Of a DNA stretch of 64,000 nucleotides, positions 20,075 through 28,738 are shown in pieces (position 1 is the first letter of the stretch; each line of letters starts with the position of its first letter). Where the stretch lies: assembly GCA_026002875.1 (NCBI GenBank), contig BPGE01000001.1, positions 4,464,001 to 4,528,000 on the forward strand, in the 5' to 3' direction. A program made the translations under genes and the position numbers. The DNA is from Bryobacteraceae bacterium. GTDB taxonomy: Bacteria > Acidobacteriota > Terriglobia > Bryobacterales > Bryobacteraceae. Below the pieces are notes generated by a model. That model had not been told where the DNA came from. It was given only the letters and a program-made list of their open reading frames with translations, and searched no databases.

Positions 20075-23000
20075 TCAGAAGAAGAAGCTGAGCTGGAGGC
20101 GGGCCGTTCGAGGACCCTGGAAAGCGCTGGCCAGACCGTAGAGGGGGCTGATGCGGAGGCCCTGCTCCTTCATCAGTCTGAGGGTGTTGAAGCCCTTGAA
20201 GATGTCGGTCTCGTGTTCGAACTGGATCTGGCTGTCGTCGGGGTGGAGCAGCACCTGATCCTTGTTGGTGACGATGCTCGAGTTGAACAGGTTGAAGACC
20301 GTGAACTCGAAGCGGACCTTCATGCTCTCGCGAGCGGCGAAGGGCGTGAAGTCATGCATGAGGTTGAGGTCGAAGTTGTAGAACACCGGGGTCCGGCCCA
20401 TGTCGCCGCGGTTGTAGGGGTAGATGGGCGTGGACGAGATGGCGTTCAGCTCGGTGGTGAGGGGCGTGCCGGAGTAGAGGGCGACGTTGGGCGACAGCGT
20501 CGTGGAACCGATGCGGCTGCGATACGTGTAGCCGCCGAAGAACTTCAGGGTGTGCGGACGGTCGGTCGCCAGACGGCCTTCCGACATGACGCCCTGTTCG
20601 GTGTAAGCCAGCCAGGGGACGTCGAAGTAGCGGTTGACGTTGGGGCTGGTGCGGCCATTCTCGTCGGAACTGGCGAGCCCGGAGTAGTTGCCATAAAGGC
20701 GCGACCAGGTGTAGCTGAAGGCGTACTGGTAATTGCGCGAGAAGCGCTTGTCGAGACGGAACTCGATCGCGTCGTAATCGCGGCGCGCCTTGGGCGTCGT
20801 GGGGAAACCTGCGGCCCAGAAGTTCCGGTCGGCGGTGATGCCGTAGCCGGGGTTGGCGATGAAGTAGACCTCGCCGCCCTCGCCGAGGATGCCGACGTCC
20901 TCGATGGTGCGGATGAGGCGGCGGTTGGTGTAGCGGATGCTGGCGACGAGAGTGGGATCGAGGCTGTAGTCGAAGCCGACGTCGAACATGCGCTGCTTCA
21001 TCGGCTTGAGGTTCGGCTCGATGGTCTGGCCGGTGCAGGGCAGGTGGTTCTTTTCGCAGGAATTCGGATCGTTGGAGGGGATGCGCCAATCAACGAGTTC
21101 AAAGAACTGGCCGGGAAGCTTGCGCGGGTCGGCGGGATAGCCGTAGGTGCGCATCTGGGTGAAGACGTTGGGATCGTCGAGGGCGTGATAGGAAGTGAGA
21201 TAGATGTCGCCGCCGAAGCTGCCGCGCGGCATCTCATACTTCATCATGTCGTAGAAGTAGCCCCACGAGGCGTAGAAGCGCATCTTGCCGTCGCCCTTCG
21301 GGTCGAACGCGCCGCCGATGCGCGGGCTGAGCTTGTCGCCCCAGGTGAACTTGATGGGAGGAGCGGCAGCGATGCCCTGCTTCTCATAGCTCGGCAGATA
21401 CTCGCGCTCGGTGCGGAGGCCGAGGTTCAGCGAGAGGCGCCTGTTCACGCGCCAGTTGTCCTGGAAGAAGATGGCGTGGTTGTTGCTGGAGGCGTAGCCG
21501 AAGGTGCCGAAGGTCAGCCAGCGGTAATATCCGTAGGCGCCGCGGACGCGATTGGTGCCCGGAACCCTGTACTGCGCCGGCACGCTGTCGCACTGATTGG
21601 TGATGCAGGGCCAGGACTGGTTCCAGTAGAACCTGTAGTAGCCCGTGGGGTAAGTGAGCGTCTTGACGTCGTTCTCGAGCTTGTTGTATTGCCAGCCGGC
21701 CTTGATATTGTGCTGGCCGCCGAGGTTGAGCAGGTAGCTGCCGTCGGCGTTGAGGTTCGTCCGCCGGTAGATGTCGTAGTCGGTGCTCGATGTGCCCTGC
21801 TGCACCCACCCGGTGCTGGTGAGCCGCACAGCGGGAGGCAGGTCGGGATACATCAGGTTGGATGTGCTGTAGATGAACGTCGTTTTCGACAGCGCGTAGT
21901 TGTTGGTGTAGTTGGTGAACTGATAGCCGCCGCGGAAGCTGAGGATGAGCTTGCTGGTGGCGAGGAAGTCGGCCTGGCCGGAGAGGATCTGCCCGGCGCG
22001 GTAGTTGCCCAGCCCGGCCCAATCCCGATTGGGAGAATCGGTACCCTGCCGAGCCGGCAGGAAGCCCCGCGTATAGTTGGGATTCCAGACCCAGCTCATG
22101 TTCATGCGCAGCTTGCTGAACGGAGCAAAGTCGAGCTTGTTGGCCGCGTAGTGCTGGCGGTACTTGGAAGTGTAGTCGCCCGTCTGATTGTTGGACAGGA
22201 AGGTGACGCGGCGGTTTGTCGTGGTGAGCGAGGGCATGAAGCCGCCGAAGTAGAAGAGCTTGTTCTTGAGGACCGGGCCGCCGATGTTGAACACGGGGTT
22301 CCAGGTGGAGTAGTCGTCCAATTTGTTCTGGAAGTAGCGGACGCGCGTGCGCGAGTCATCGGTCGGATCCATCTCCAGAGTGGGGCGCAGACGCGCCGAG
22401 AGGGTATCGTTGTCGAAATAGAAACCGGCCTGGCCGTGCCATTCGTTGGTGCCGCTGCGGACGACGGCGTTGACAACGCCGCCCATGGCGCCGCCGTACT
22501 GGGCGTCCATGACGCCGTTCTTCACCTGCACCTGCTGAACCATTTCCACGGGGACGCGGTTCTGGCCGGAGAGCACGCCGGTCTGGATGTTGGTGACCTC
22601 CATGCCATCGAGGAAGTAGGCATTTTCCGAACCGGAAGCGCCGTCCACCTGGAAGCCGCCGGCCTTGCCTTCGCTACGGGCGCCGGGGGCGATGTTGATG
22701 AGGTCGTAGAAGCTGCGGCCCTTGGGGATGAGGTCGAAGAACGTCTTGTCGACGTTCACCGCGGAACTGGAGGAGGTGGTATCGACCATCACGGCCTCTG
22801 CGCTGACGACCACGCTTTCGGTGACCTTGCCGACTTCCAAGCGGAAGTCGACGCGGGTGGCGCGGCCGAGCACGACGGGCGTGTCGGTCTTGCGGACGGT
22901 GGAGAAGCCCTGCGCCGAAACCGTGACCGTGTACATGCCGACCGGCAACTGCTGTTGCAGGAACTGGCCCGCGCCGTCGGTCTGGAGGGTGATCGGACGC

Positions 23001-23134
23001 GGGAGCGGACCGCCGCTGATTTCAACGGTCGCGTTTGGAACCGCGGCGCCGCTGGGATCCGTCACCTGGCCCTGGATGCCGCCGGTGGTTTCCTGGGCGG
23101 CAACGAACGTAGTGCACAGTACGAGAAGAGCCAC
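20075..23134 (-). CDS. Oar-like TonB-dependent outer-membrane receptor with carboxypeptidase-regulatory domain
   Basis: A protein of about 1019 residues. After a hydrophobic export segment ending FVAAQ there is a carboxypeptidase-regulatory-like (CarboxypepD_reg) domain at about 18-95 (GGIQGQVTDPSGAAVPNATVEI). A TonB plug follows at about 105-240 (YFLDGMEVTNIQTG, QVQVKNGVMDAQYGGAMGGVVNAVVRSGTNEWHG), then a long barrel ending LQLSFFF. This architecture is hugely expanded in Solibacter-type Acidobacteria and is thought to import or bind oligosaccharides. The GTG at 23134 gives too short a signal peptide. A Shine-Dalgarno and ATG upstream (ATG at 23182-23184) are out of frame by one base, suggesting a frameshift at the C-run 23160-23163 or an unusual start. 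Confidence 0.88.
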   Translation of the reverse strand: MALLVLCTTFVAAQETTGGIQGQVTDPSGAAVPNATVEISGGPLPRPITLQTDGAGQFLQQQLPVGMYTVTVSAQGFSTVRKTDTPVVLGRATRVDFRLEVGKVTESVVVSAEAVMVDTTSSSSAVNVDKTFFDLIPKGRSFYDLINIAPGARSEGKAGGFQVDGASGSENAYFLDGMEVTNIQTGVLSGQNRVPVEMVQQVQVKNGVMDAQYGGAMGGVVNAVVRSGTNEWHGQAGFYFDNDTLSARLRPTLEMDPTDDSRTRVRYFQNKLDDYSTWNPVFNIGGPVLKNKLFYFGGFMPSLTTTNRRVTFLSNNQTGDYTSKYRQHYAANKLDFAPFSKLRMNMSWVWNPNYTRGFLPARQGTDSPNRDWAGLGNYRAGQILSGQADFLATSKLILSFRGGYQFTNYTNNYALSKTTFIYSTSNLMYPDLPPAVRLTSTGWVQQGTSSTDYDIYRRTNLNADGSYLLNLGGQHNIKAGWQYNKLENDVKTLTYPTGYYRFYWNQSWPCITNQCDSVPAQYRVPGTNRVRGAYGYYRWLTFGTFGYASSNNHAIFFQDNWRVNRRLSLNLGLRTEREYLPSYEKQGIAAAPPIKFTWGDKLSPRIGGAFDPKGDGKMRFYASWGYFYDMMKYEMPRGSFGGDIYLTSYHALDDPNVFTQMRTYGYPADPRKLPGQFFELVDWRIPSNDPNSCEKNHLPCTGQTIEPNLKPMKQRMFDVGFDYSLDPTLVASIRYTNRRLIRTIEDVGILGEGGEVYFIANPGYGITADRNFWAAGFPTTPKARRDYDAIEFRLDKRFSRNYQYAFSYTWSRLYGNYSGLASSDENGRTSPNVNRYFDVPWLAYTEQGVMSEGRLATDRPHTLKFFGGYTYRSRIGSTTLSPNVALYSGTPLTTELNAISSTPIYPYNRGDMGRTPVFYNFDLNLMHDFTPFAARESMKVRFEFTVFNLFNSSIVTNKDQVLLHPDDSQIQFEHETDIFKGFNTLRLMKEQGLRISPLYGLASAFQGPRTARLQLSFFF

Positions 23135-23534
23135 GAACGCCAGCCAGCGTCCTGTGGCACCCCTGAGCTGGATGCGAGATTCATAGTCACAAATCCCTCC
23201 CTGGGAGATTGGAATGCATGTGAAGAGCCCGCAGCAGGCGCGGGGCCGTCAGAGGCGGGCGGAAGCGCCCGAGCAACGGAGCAAGAGCGCCTCTGCTGCT
23301 GGGGTGGTGAGTGGACGAGATACTACGCGCGAAAGGATGCCTGGCTGGAGCGCGGCCGGCGGGCAGTGGCGATACACTCACCTTCCGGGGGGCGGAACGA
23401 GCGCTGTGACCAACAGATGAAAGGCCCGTACAACCCTCCTCAGGTTCACACTCGATGCCTGTGATTCCTGAGGCCGACGCCAACATGTTGAAAGAGCAAC
23501 CTCCCTCGCGGCACGCGGGGATAACGCTGTGACA

Positions 23535-23565
23535 ATCGTAACATGATGTTGAAGAATGAAGTCAA
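23535..23565 (-). promoter_or_regulatory. Weak candidate promoter for the TonB receptor
   Basis: On the minus strand TTGACT (23560-23565) and TACGAT (23535-23540) are separated by 19 bases. If real, the mRNA leader would be about 350 bases. The rest of 23200-23640 contains no gene that I can support. Confidence 0.25.
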
Positions 23566-23652
23566 GGGGGTATTGAGTCCTGAAGATCCGCCAGGGCGCG
23601 GACTTTCCTGAACATTCAAAGCCGCCTATGATGGGAGGCGCAGGCTGAAGCG

Positions 23653-25731
23653 ATGCCGGTGAGCCAGCGATTCCGATTCTCGGCGGGACTGATCGCACTG
23701 TCCGTGCTGCTGGCGCTGGTGGTGTGGCAGGGCTCATTCACGGTAGGGGATTATGGGCCGGAGACGCCGGAGCAGACGTACGTGTTCTGGGCGCTGTCGA
23801 GCCTGATCTTCCTGCTGACGGTGCTGCTGGCGTTCATGCTGTTCCGGGACGCGGTGAAGCTGTATTTCGCGCGGCGGGCCGGGGTGGAAGGGACGCGGAT
23901 CCGGACGAAGATCCTGGTCGGGGCGCTGGGGCTGACGCTGCTGCCGTCGGTGTTCCTGTTCCTGTGGAGCTTCGAGGTGCTGAACCGGAATCTGGACAAG
24001 TGGTTCAGCCGGCCGGCGGAGCGGATCAAGCTGAACCTGTCCGAGATCGGGGAGGCGATGGACGCCGAGGCGCAGCGGCGGGCGGAGGTGGCGGCGCGGT
24101 GGCTGGCGGACAGCGCGCTGTTCCGGGAGTTTCTGACCGGGAGCGGGACGCCGGCGGAGTTTTTCTCGACGGCGTGCGAAATCGCGCGCGCCGAGGAGAT
24201 CCACTTCGTGCGGCCGGACGGCGGACATCTGACGGTGTGCCAGAGCGCGGAGAAAGAGGAGGGCGGAACGGAACACACGGCGCGGGCGCCGGTGGCGGGC
24301 GGCGAGATCGTCGTGCGGTTGAAGACGCCCGTGGATCTGGCGGCGCGGGAGCGGGAGATTCAACAGCAGGTGCGGGACTACGACCGGCTGGCGGCGAGCC
24401 GGAAGGAGACGCGGCGGTTCTATCTGCAGCTGCTGTTTCTGATCACGTTGTTCGTCCTGTTTGTGGCGGTGTGGGTGGCGCTGTTTCTGGCGCGGCAGAT
24501 CACGGCGCCGGTGACGGCGCTGCTGGAGGCGGCGCGGGCGGTGCGGTCGGGGGACCTGTCGTGGCGCGTGCAGGTGGCGGCGACGGACGAGCTGGCGACG
24601 CTGGTGCGGGCGTTCAACGAGATGACGCAGGACCTGCAGGCGAACCGGGACGAGCTGGAGCGGCGGCGGCGGTTCATCGAGGCGGTGCTCGAGAGCATAC
24701 CGTCGGGGGTGATCAGCCTGGGGCACGACATGACGGTGCTGCTGGTGAACAGCGCGATGCGGAGCATCCTGCCGGAGCAGCGGATCGAGGCGGGGATGCG
24801 GCTGACGGACCTGATTCCCGGAGCGAGGGCTGGGGAGTTCCTGCGGCTGCTGAAGAGGGCGCGGCGGACGGGGGCGGCGTCGAGGCAGTTTGAAGTGGAG
24901 ACGCCGCAGGGGACGCGGCATCTGTCGCTGACGGTGGCGGCGCTGGAGGCGTCGACGACGTCGGGGTTCGTGCTGGTGGTGGAGGACACGACGGACATTC
25001 TGCGCGCGCAGCGGGCGGCGGCGTGGCACGAGGTGGCGCGGCGGATCGCGCACGAGCTGAAGAACCCGATCACGCCGATTTCGCTGAGCGCGGAGCGGAT
25101 TCTGAGGCAGATGGAGAAGGCGCCGCCCGCGCCGGAGGTGCAGCGGATCATCACGGAGTGCTGCGCGACGATTCAGCGGGAGGTGGACAGCGTGAAGAAC
25201 CTGGTGGATGCGTTCGCGCAGTTCGCGCGGTTTCCGGAAGCGCATCTGGCGCCGGGGGACGTGAATGCGGTGGTGGAGGAGGCGCTGGCGGTGTTCGAGG
25301 GGCGGCTGGAAGGGATCACGGTGCGGCGGCGGCTGGAGCGGGAGCTGCCGGCGGTGGCGCTCGACCGGGAGCAGCTGAAGCGGGCGCTGGTGAACCTGAT
25401 CGACAACGCGGCGGAGGCGATGAGCGAATCGCCTGTGCGCGAGCTGCTGGTGGAGACGCGGGCGGTGGCGGGGGACGCGGTGGAGGTGGAGGTGGCGGAC
25501 ACGGGGTGCGGGATCTCGACTGAGGACAAGGAGAAGCTGTTCCTGCCGTACTTCAGCACGAAGAAGCGGGGCACCGGGCTGGGGTTGGCGATTGTGAGCC
25601 ATATCGTGGGCGAGCATCACGGGCAGATCCGGGTGGAGGACAATGTGCCGGCGGGCGCGCGGTTTATCATCGAATTGCCGGCCGCGCCGGTGCCGGATGC
25701 GAGCATGAGGTTGGCGGAAGCGCAACCATGA
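23653..25731 (+). CDS. NtrY-like sensor histidine kinase
   Basis: A 692-residue inner-membrane kinase. Membrane segments lie near residues 10-28, 42-64, 88-108 and about 257-278; a periplasmic sensor region lies between the last two. Then come HAMP (about 280-335), PAS (about 340-450), and the dimerisation/phosphoacceptor box HEVARRIAHELKNPITPI with His near 467. The ATPase domain has N, G1 (DTGCGIS) and G2 (GTGLGLAIV) boxes. The ARRIAHELKNPITPI form is diagnostic of the NtrY family, linked to nitrogen, redox or envelope signals. Its stop overlaps the start of the response regulator (ATGA). Confidence 0.92.
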   Translation: MPVSQRFRFSAGLIALSVLLALVVWQGSFTVGDYGPETPEQTYVFWALSSLIFLLTVLLAFMLFRDAVKLYFARRAGVEGTRIRTKILVGALGLTLLPSVFLFLWSFEVLNRNLDKWFSRPAERIKLNLSEIGEAMDAEAQRRAEVAARWLADSALFREFLTGSGTPAEFFSTACEIARAEEIHFVRPDGGHLTVCQSAEKEEGGTEHTARAPVAGGEIVVRLKTPVDLAAREREIQQQVRDYDRLAASRKETRRFYLQLLFLITLFVLFVAVWVALFLARQITAPVTALLEAARAVRSGDLSWRVQVAATDELATLVRAFNEMTQDLQANRDELERRRRFIEAVLESIPSGVISLGHDMTVLLVNSAMRSILPEQRIEAGMRLTDLIPGARAGEFLRLLKRARRTGAASRQFEVETPQGTRHLSLTVAALEASTTSGFVLVVEDTTDILRAQRAAAWHEVARRIAHELKNPITPISLSAERILRQMEKAPPAPEVQRIITECCATIQREVDSVKNLVDAFAQFARFPEAHLAPGDVNAVVEEALAVFEGRLEGITVRRRLERELPAVALDREQLKRALVNLIDNAAEAMSESPVRELLVETRAVAGDAVEVEVADTGCGISTEDKEKLFLPYFSTKKRGTGLGLAIVSHIVGEHHGQIRVEDNVPAGARFIIELPAAPVPDASMRLAEAQP

Positions 25732-27086
25732 GCAGCGCACGGATTCTGATTGTGGACGACGAACCGGGCATCCGGGAATCGCTGGCGGGGATTCTGCAGG
25801 ACGAGGGATTCGCGGCGGAAGCGGTGGGGACGGGCGAGGAGTGCCTGGAGAAGCTGGCCGCGGACTGTTTCGATGCCGTGCTGCTGGACGTGTGGCTGCC
25901 GGGGATGGACGGGCTGGCGGTGCTCGAAAGAGTGCGGGAGGCGCCGCCGGCGGGCGCGCCGGTGTTCATCATGATCAGCGGGCACGGGAGCATCGAGAGC
26001 GCGGTGCGGGCGACGAAGCTGGGGGCGTTCGATTTTCTGGAGAAGCCGCTGACGATCGAACGGGTGCTGCTGGTGCTGAGGAACGCGCTCGAGCACCGGA
26101 GGCTGCAGCTTGAAGTGGCGGAACTGCGGCAGGCGGCGCGGCCGAAGCCGGAGATCATCGGCGAGAGCGTGCCGATCAAGGCGCTGCGGCAGCAGATCGC
26201 GCTGATGGCGGCGACGAACGGGCGGGTGCTGATTTACGGGGAAAGCGGGACGGGCAAGGAGCTGGTGGCGCATGCGATTCACGCGCAGAGCGGGCGCGCG
26301 GAGGGACCGTTCGTGGAGGTCAACTGCGCGGCGCTGCCGGACGATCTGATCGAGGCGGAGCTGTTCGGACAGCGGCCCGGGGCGCCGGGAGTGACGGCGG
26401 CCAAGATCGGCAAATTCGAGAAGGCGGACGGGGGCACGCTGTTTCTGGACGAAGTCGGGGACATGAGCCTGCGGGTGCAGGCGAAGCTGCTGCGGGTGCT
26501 GGACGAACAGAGGATCGAGCCGGTGGGGGCCTCGCAGCCGGTGCAGGTGGACGTGCGGGTGATCGCGTCGACGAACAAGAACCTGGAGGAAGAGATCGAG
26601 CGGGGGAATTTCCGGGAGGACCTGTTCTACCGGCTGAACGTGATTCCGTTCGAAGTGCCGCCGCTGCGGGAGAGGGTGGAGGACATTCCGCTGCTGGCGG
26701 AGCATTTCCTGGAGGAGTTTGCGGCGGCGTACGGGCGGAAGCGGAAAGAGCTGACGCCGGAGGCGGTGCGGGTGCTGCAGCAGTACCCGTGGCCGGGCAA
26801 CGTGCGGGAGCTGAAGAACCTGATGGAGCGGATCGTGATCATGTATCCCCAGACGCGGATCGACGCGCGCCACATTCCGCTGCCGGCAGGGAGGAGGGCG
26901 GCGGAGCGGGCGCAGGAAAGGCCGGTGAGCCTGCAGGAAGTGCGGCAGGAGGCGGAGCGGCGCTACATCCTGAAGAAGCTGGAAGAGACGGGCGGCAACA
27001 TCACGCGGACGGCGGAGCTGCTGGGGCTGGAGCGGAGCAATTTGTACAAGAAGATGCGCGCGCTGGGGATTCTGGCGCGGGACTGA
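25728..27086 (+). CDS. NtrX-like AAA+ response regulator lacking the GAFTGA loop
   Basis: A 452-residue regulator with three domains. The receiver (1-120) has phosphoacceptor Asp 54 in LLDVWLPGMDG. The AAA+ domain (about 140-375) has Walker A GESGTGKE near 171 and Walker B GGTLFLDEVGDM. A Fis-type helix-turn-helix (GGNITRTAELLGLERSNLYKKM) lies near the end. It is the cognate partner of the coupled upstream kinase. The sigma-54-contacting motif GAFTGA is absent: residues 218-224 read GAPGVTA. This makes classical sigma-54 activation doubtful, although the rest of the ATPase looks intact. It may act as a repressor or with another sigma factor. Confidence 0.92.
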   Translation: MSSARILIVDDEPGIRESLAGILQDEGFAAEAVGTGEECLEKLAADCFDAVLLDVWLPGMDGLAVLERVREAPPAGAPVFIMISGHGSIESAVRATKLGAFDFLEKPLTIERVLLVLRNALEHRRLQLEVAELRQAARPKPEIIGESVPIKALRQQIALMAATNGRVLIYGESGTGKELVAHAIHAQSGRAEGPFVEVNCAALPDDLIEAELFGQRPGAPGVTAAKIGKFEKADGGTLFLDEVGDMSLRVQAKLLRVLDEQRIEPVGASQPVQVDVRVIASTNKNLEEEIERGNFREDLFYRLNVIPFEVPPLRERVEDIPLLAEHFLEEFAAAYGRKRKELTPEAVRVLQQYPWPGNVRELKNLMERIVIMYPQTRIDARHIPLPAGRRAAERAQERPVSLQEVRQEAERRYILKKLEETGGNITRTAELLGLERSNLYKKMRALGILARD

Positions 27087-27170
27087 GAGCGGCGGGCAGG
27101 CCCGATTCGGACTCTCAACTCCATTTCTGTGCTCATTGGGATAGAATGGCAGCTTGACCGGACAGCCGTT

Positions 27171-28655
27171 ATGGATCACCTGCTCTCGCTCATCCTGTGC
27201 GTGCCCCTCGCCGGGCTGCTGGTTCTGTTCTTCCTGCCTTCGACGAACGCACGGCTGATCAAGCTTTGGGCGAACCTTGTGTTTCTGGCGGGATTCCTGG
27301 TCTCGCTGCCGCTGTGGTTTCAGTTTGATCCGGCGGGACCGGTGTTCCAGTTTGTGGAGAAGGCGCCGTGGATTCCGGCGATCGGAGCGTCGTGGCACCT
27401 GGGGGTGGACGGTTACGCGGCGCTGCTGATCCTGCTGACGGCGCTGGTGGGCGCGGTGGCGATCCTGTGCTCGTGGTCGGCGATTACGGAGCGGCTGAAG
27501 GAATACTACGGGCACTTCATGCTGCTGCAGTTCGGGATGCTGGGGGTGTTCGCGGCGCGGGACTTCCTGCTGTTTTTCGTGTTCTGGGAACTGACGCTGA
27601 TCCCGATGTATTTCATCATTGCGATCTGGGGCGGGGAGCGGCGGGGCTATTCGGCGATCAAGTTCGTGCTGTATACGCTGATCGGGTCGATGTTCCTGCT
27701 GCTGGGCATGCTGGCGTTCTACTGGCAGCACTACGTGCAGTTCAGGACGCTGACGTGGGACCTGAACGAGCTGATGCGGACGCAGATGCCGCCGGAATAT
27801 GCATGGTGGGTGTTCTGGGCGTTCTTCCTGGGTTTTGCGGTGAAGGTGCCGATGTGGCCGCTGCACACGTGGCTTCCGGACGCGCACACGGAGGCGCCGA
27901 CGGCAGGGTCGGTGATTCTGGCGGGCATTCTGCTGAAGATGGGGACGTACGGGTTCCTGCGGTTTTCGCTGCCGATGCTGCCGGAGACGAGCCGGGACGC
28001 GAAGGTCGTGGGCATCATGGCGGGGCTTTCGATCATCGCGATCATCTACGGGGCGCTGGTGTGCCTGATGCAGACGGACTGGAAGAAGCTGATCGCGTAT
28101 TCGTCGGTGAGCCACATGGGGTTCTGCACGCTGGGCATCTTCGCGCTGAACGAGGCGGGCATCGCGGGATCGATCATCCAGCAGATCAACCACGGCGTGT
28201 CGACGAGCATGCTGTTTCTGATCGTGGGAGTGGTGTACGAGCGGCGGCATACGCGGCTGATCGCGGAGTACGGGGGGCTGTTCCGGGCGATGCCGGTGTT
28301 CACGGCGGTGTTTCTGATTGCGGCGCTGAGCTCGATGGGGATGCCGCCGCTGAACGGGTTCATCGGCGAGATCACGATCATCCGCGGCGCGTACGAGGTC
28401 AGCTTCTGGTGGGCGCTGGCGTGCGGCGCCGGGATTGCGCTGGGCGCGGCGTATCTGCTGTGGCTTTTCCAGCGGACGATGCTCGGGGAGATGACGAACG
28501 AGAAGAACGCGGGGCTGAAGGACCTGAACTGGCGGGAGATGGCGTACTTTTCGCCGCTGCTGGCGCTGGTGTTCTGGATCGGACTGTATCCGGCGCCGTT
28601 CTTCCGGATGCTGGAAGGGAGCGTGGGGGCGATGCTGGAAGCGGTGCAACGCTAA
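27171..28655 (+). CDS. nuoM: NADH-quinone oxidoreductase subunit M (orphan)
   Basis: A 494-residue, roughly 14-helix membrane protein of the Nuo/Mrp antiporter-like family. It carries FFVFWELTLIPMYFII with the key Glu, and the core motif VKVPMWPLHTWLPDAHTEAPTAGSVILAGILLKMGTYG family-wide (only its start and end are essential here), then LIAYSSVSHMGFCTLG with a conserved Lys upstream. These match proton-pumping NuoM of complex I rather than MrpD. No other nuo gene adjoins it: ntrX lies upstream and a decayed transposase downstream. It may serve a split complex I or a separate ion-pumping complex. Start ATG 27171. Confidence 0.9.
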   Translation: MDHLLSLILCVPLAGLLVLFFLPSTNARLIKLWANLVFLAGFLVSLPLWFQFDPAGPVFQFVEKAPWIPAIGASWHLGVDGYAALLILLTALVGAVAILCSWSAITERLKEYYGHFMLLQFGMLGVFAARDFLLFFVFWELTLIPMYFIIAIWGGERRGYSAIKFVLYTLIGSMFLLLGMLAFYWQHYVQFRTLTWDLNELMRTQMPPEYAWWVFWAFFLGFAVKVPMWPLHTWLPDAHTEAPTAGSVILAGILLKMGTYGFLRFSLPMLPETSRDAKVVGIMAGLSIIAIIYGALVCLMQTDWKKLIAYSSVSHMGFCTLGIFALNEAGIAGSIIQQINHGVSTSMLFLIVGVVYERRHTRLIAEYGGLFRAMPVFTAVFLIAALSSMGMPPLNGFIGEITIIRGAYEVSFWWALACGAGIALGAAYLLWLFQRTMLGEMTNEKNAGLKDLNWREMAYFSPLLALVFWIGLYPAPFFRMLEGSVGAMLEAVQR

Positions 28656-28671
28656 GCGTCATTTCTGTTTG

Positions 28672-28719
28672 AAACAAATTTTGGTGGATTTGTTTAATTT
28701 GGCGGAGAGAAACCTCCGC
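28672..28719. repeat. AT-rich palindrome plus GC hairpin after nuoM
   Basis: AAACAAAT (28672-28679) pairs with ATTTGTTT (28688-28695); immediately after it GCGGAG (28702-28707) pairs with CTCCGC (28714-28719). The first is an unusual AT-rich island in this genome and ends in a short T-rich run. The pair may terminate nuoM or mark the border of the transposase-like gene that follows. Confidence 0.45.
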
Positions 28720-28738
28720 GCGCGGCCACTATGAACAG

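Noticed and set aside
19440-20140. Open frames on both strands through the REP cluster, with recurring peptides such as LALARGLHP
   Set aside because: The peptide repeats are translations of the palindromic DNA repeat. Frames differ between copies and no Shine-Dalgarno or family match is seen.
23190-23460. Possible cobalamin riboswitch in the long leader of the TonB receptor (GCCACTG and AGCCAGG on the minus strand)
   Set aside because: Only two short B12-like strings occur. The conserved GGGAA/GGTG/CCGC core around them and a proper B12 box are missing, and the receptor is Oar-like rather than BtuB-like.
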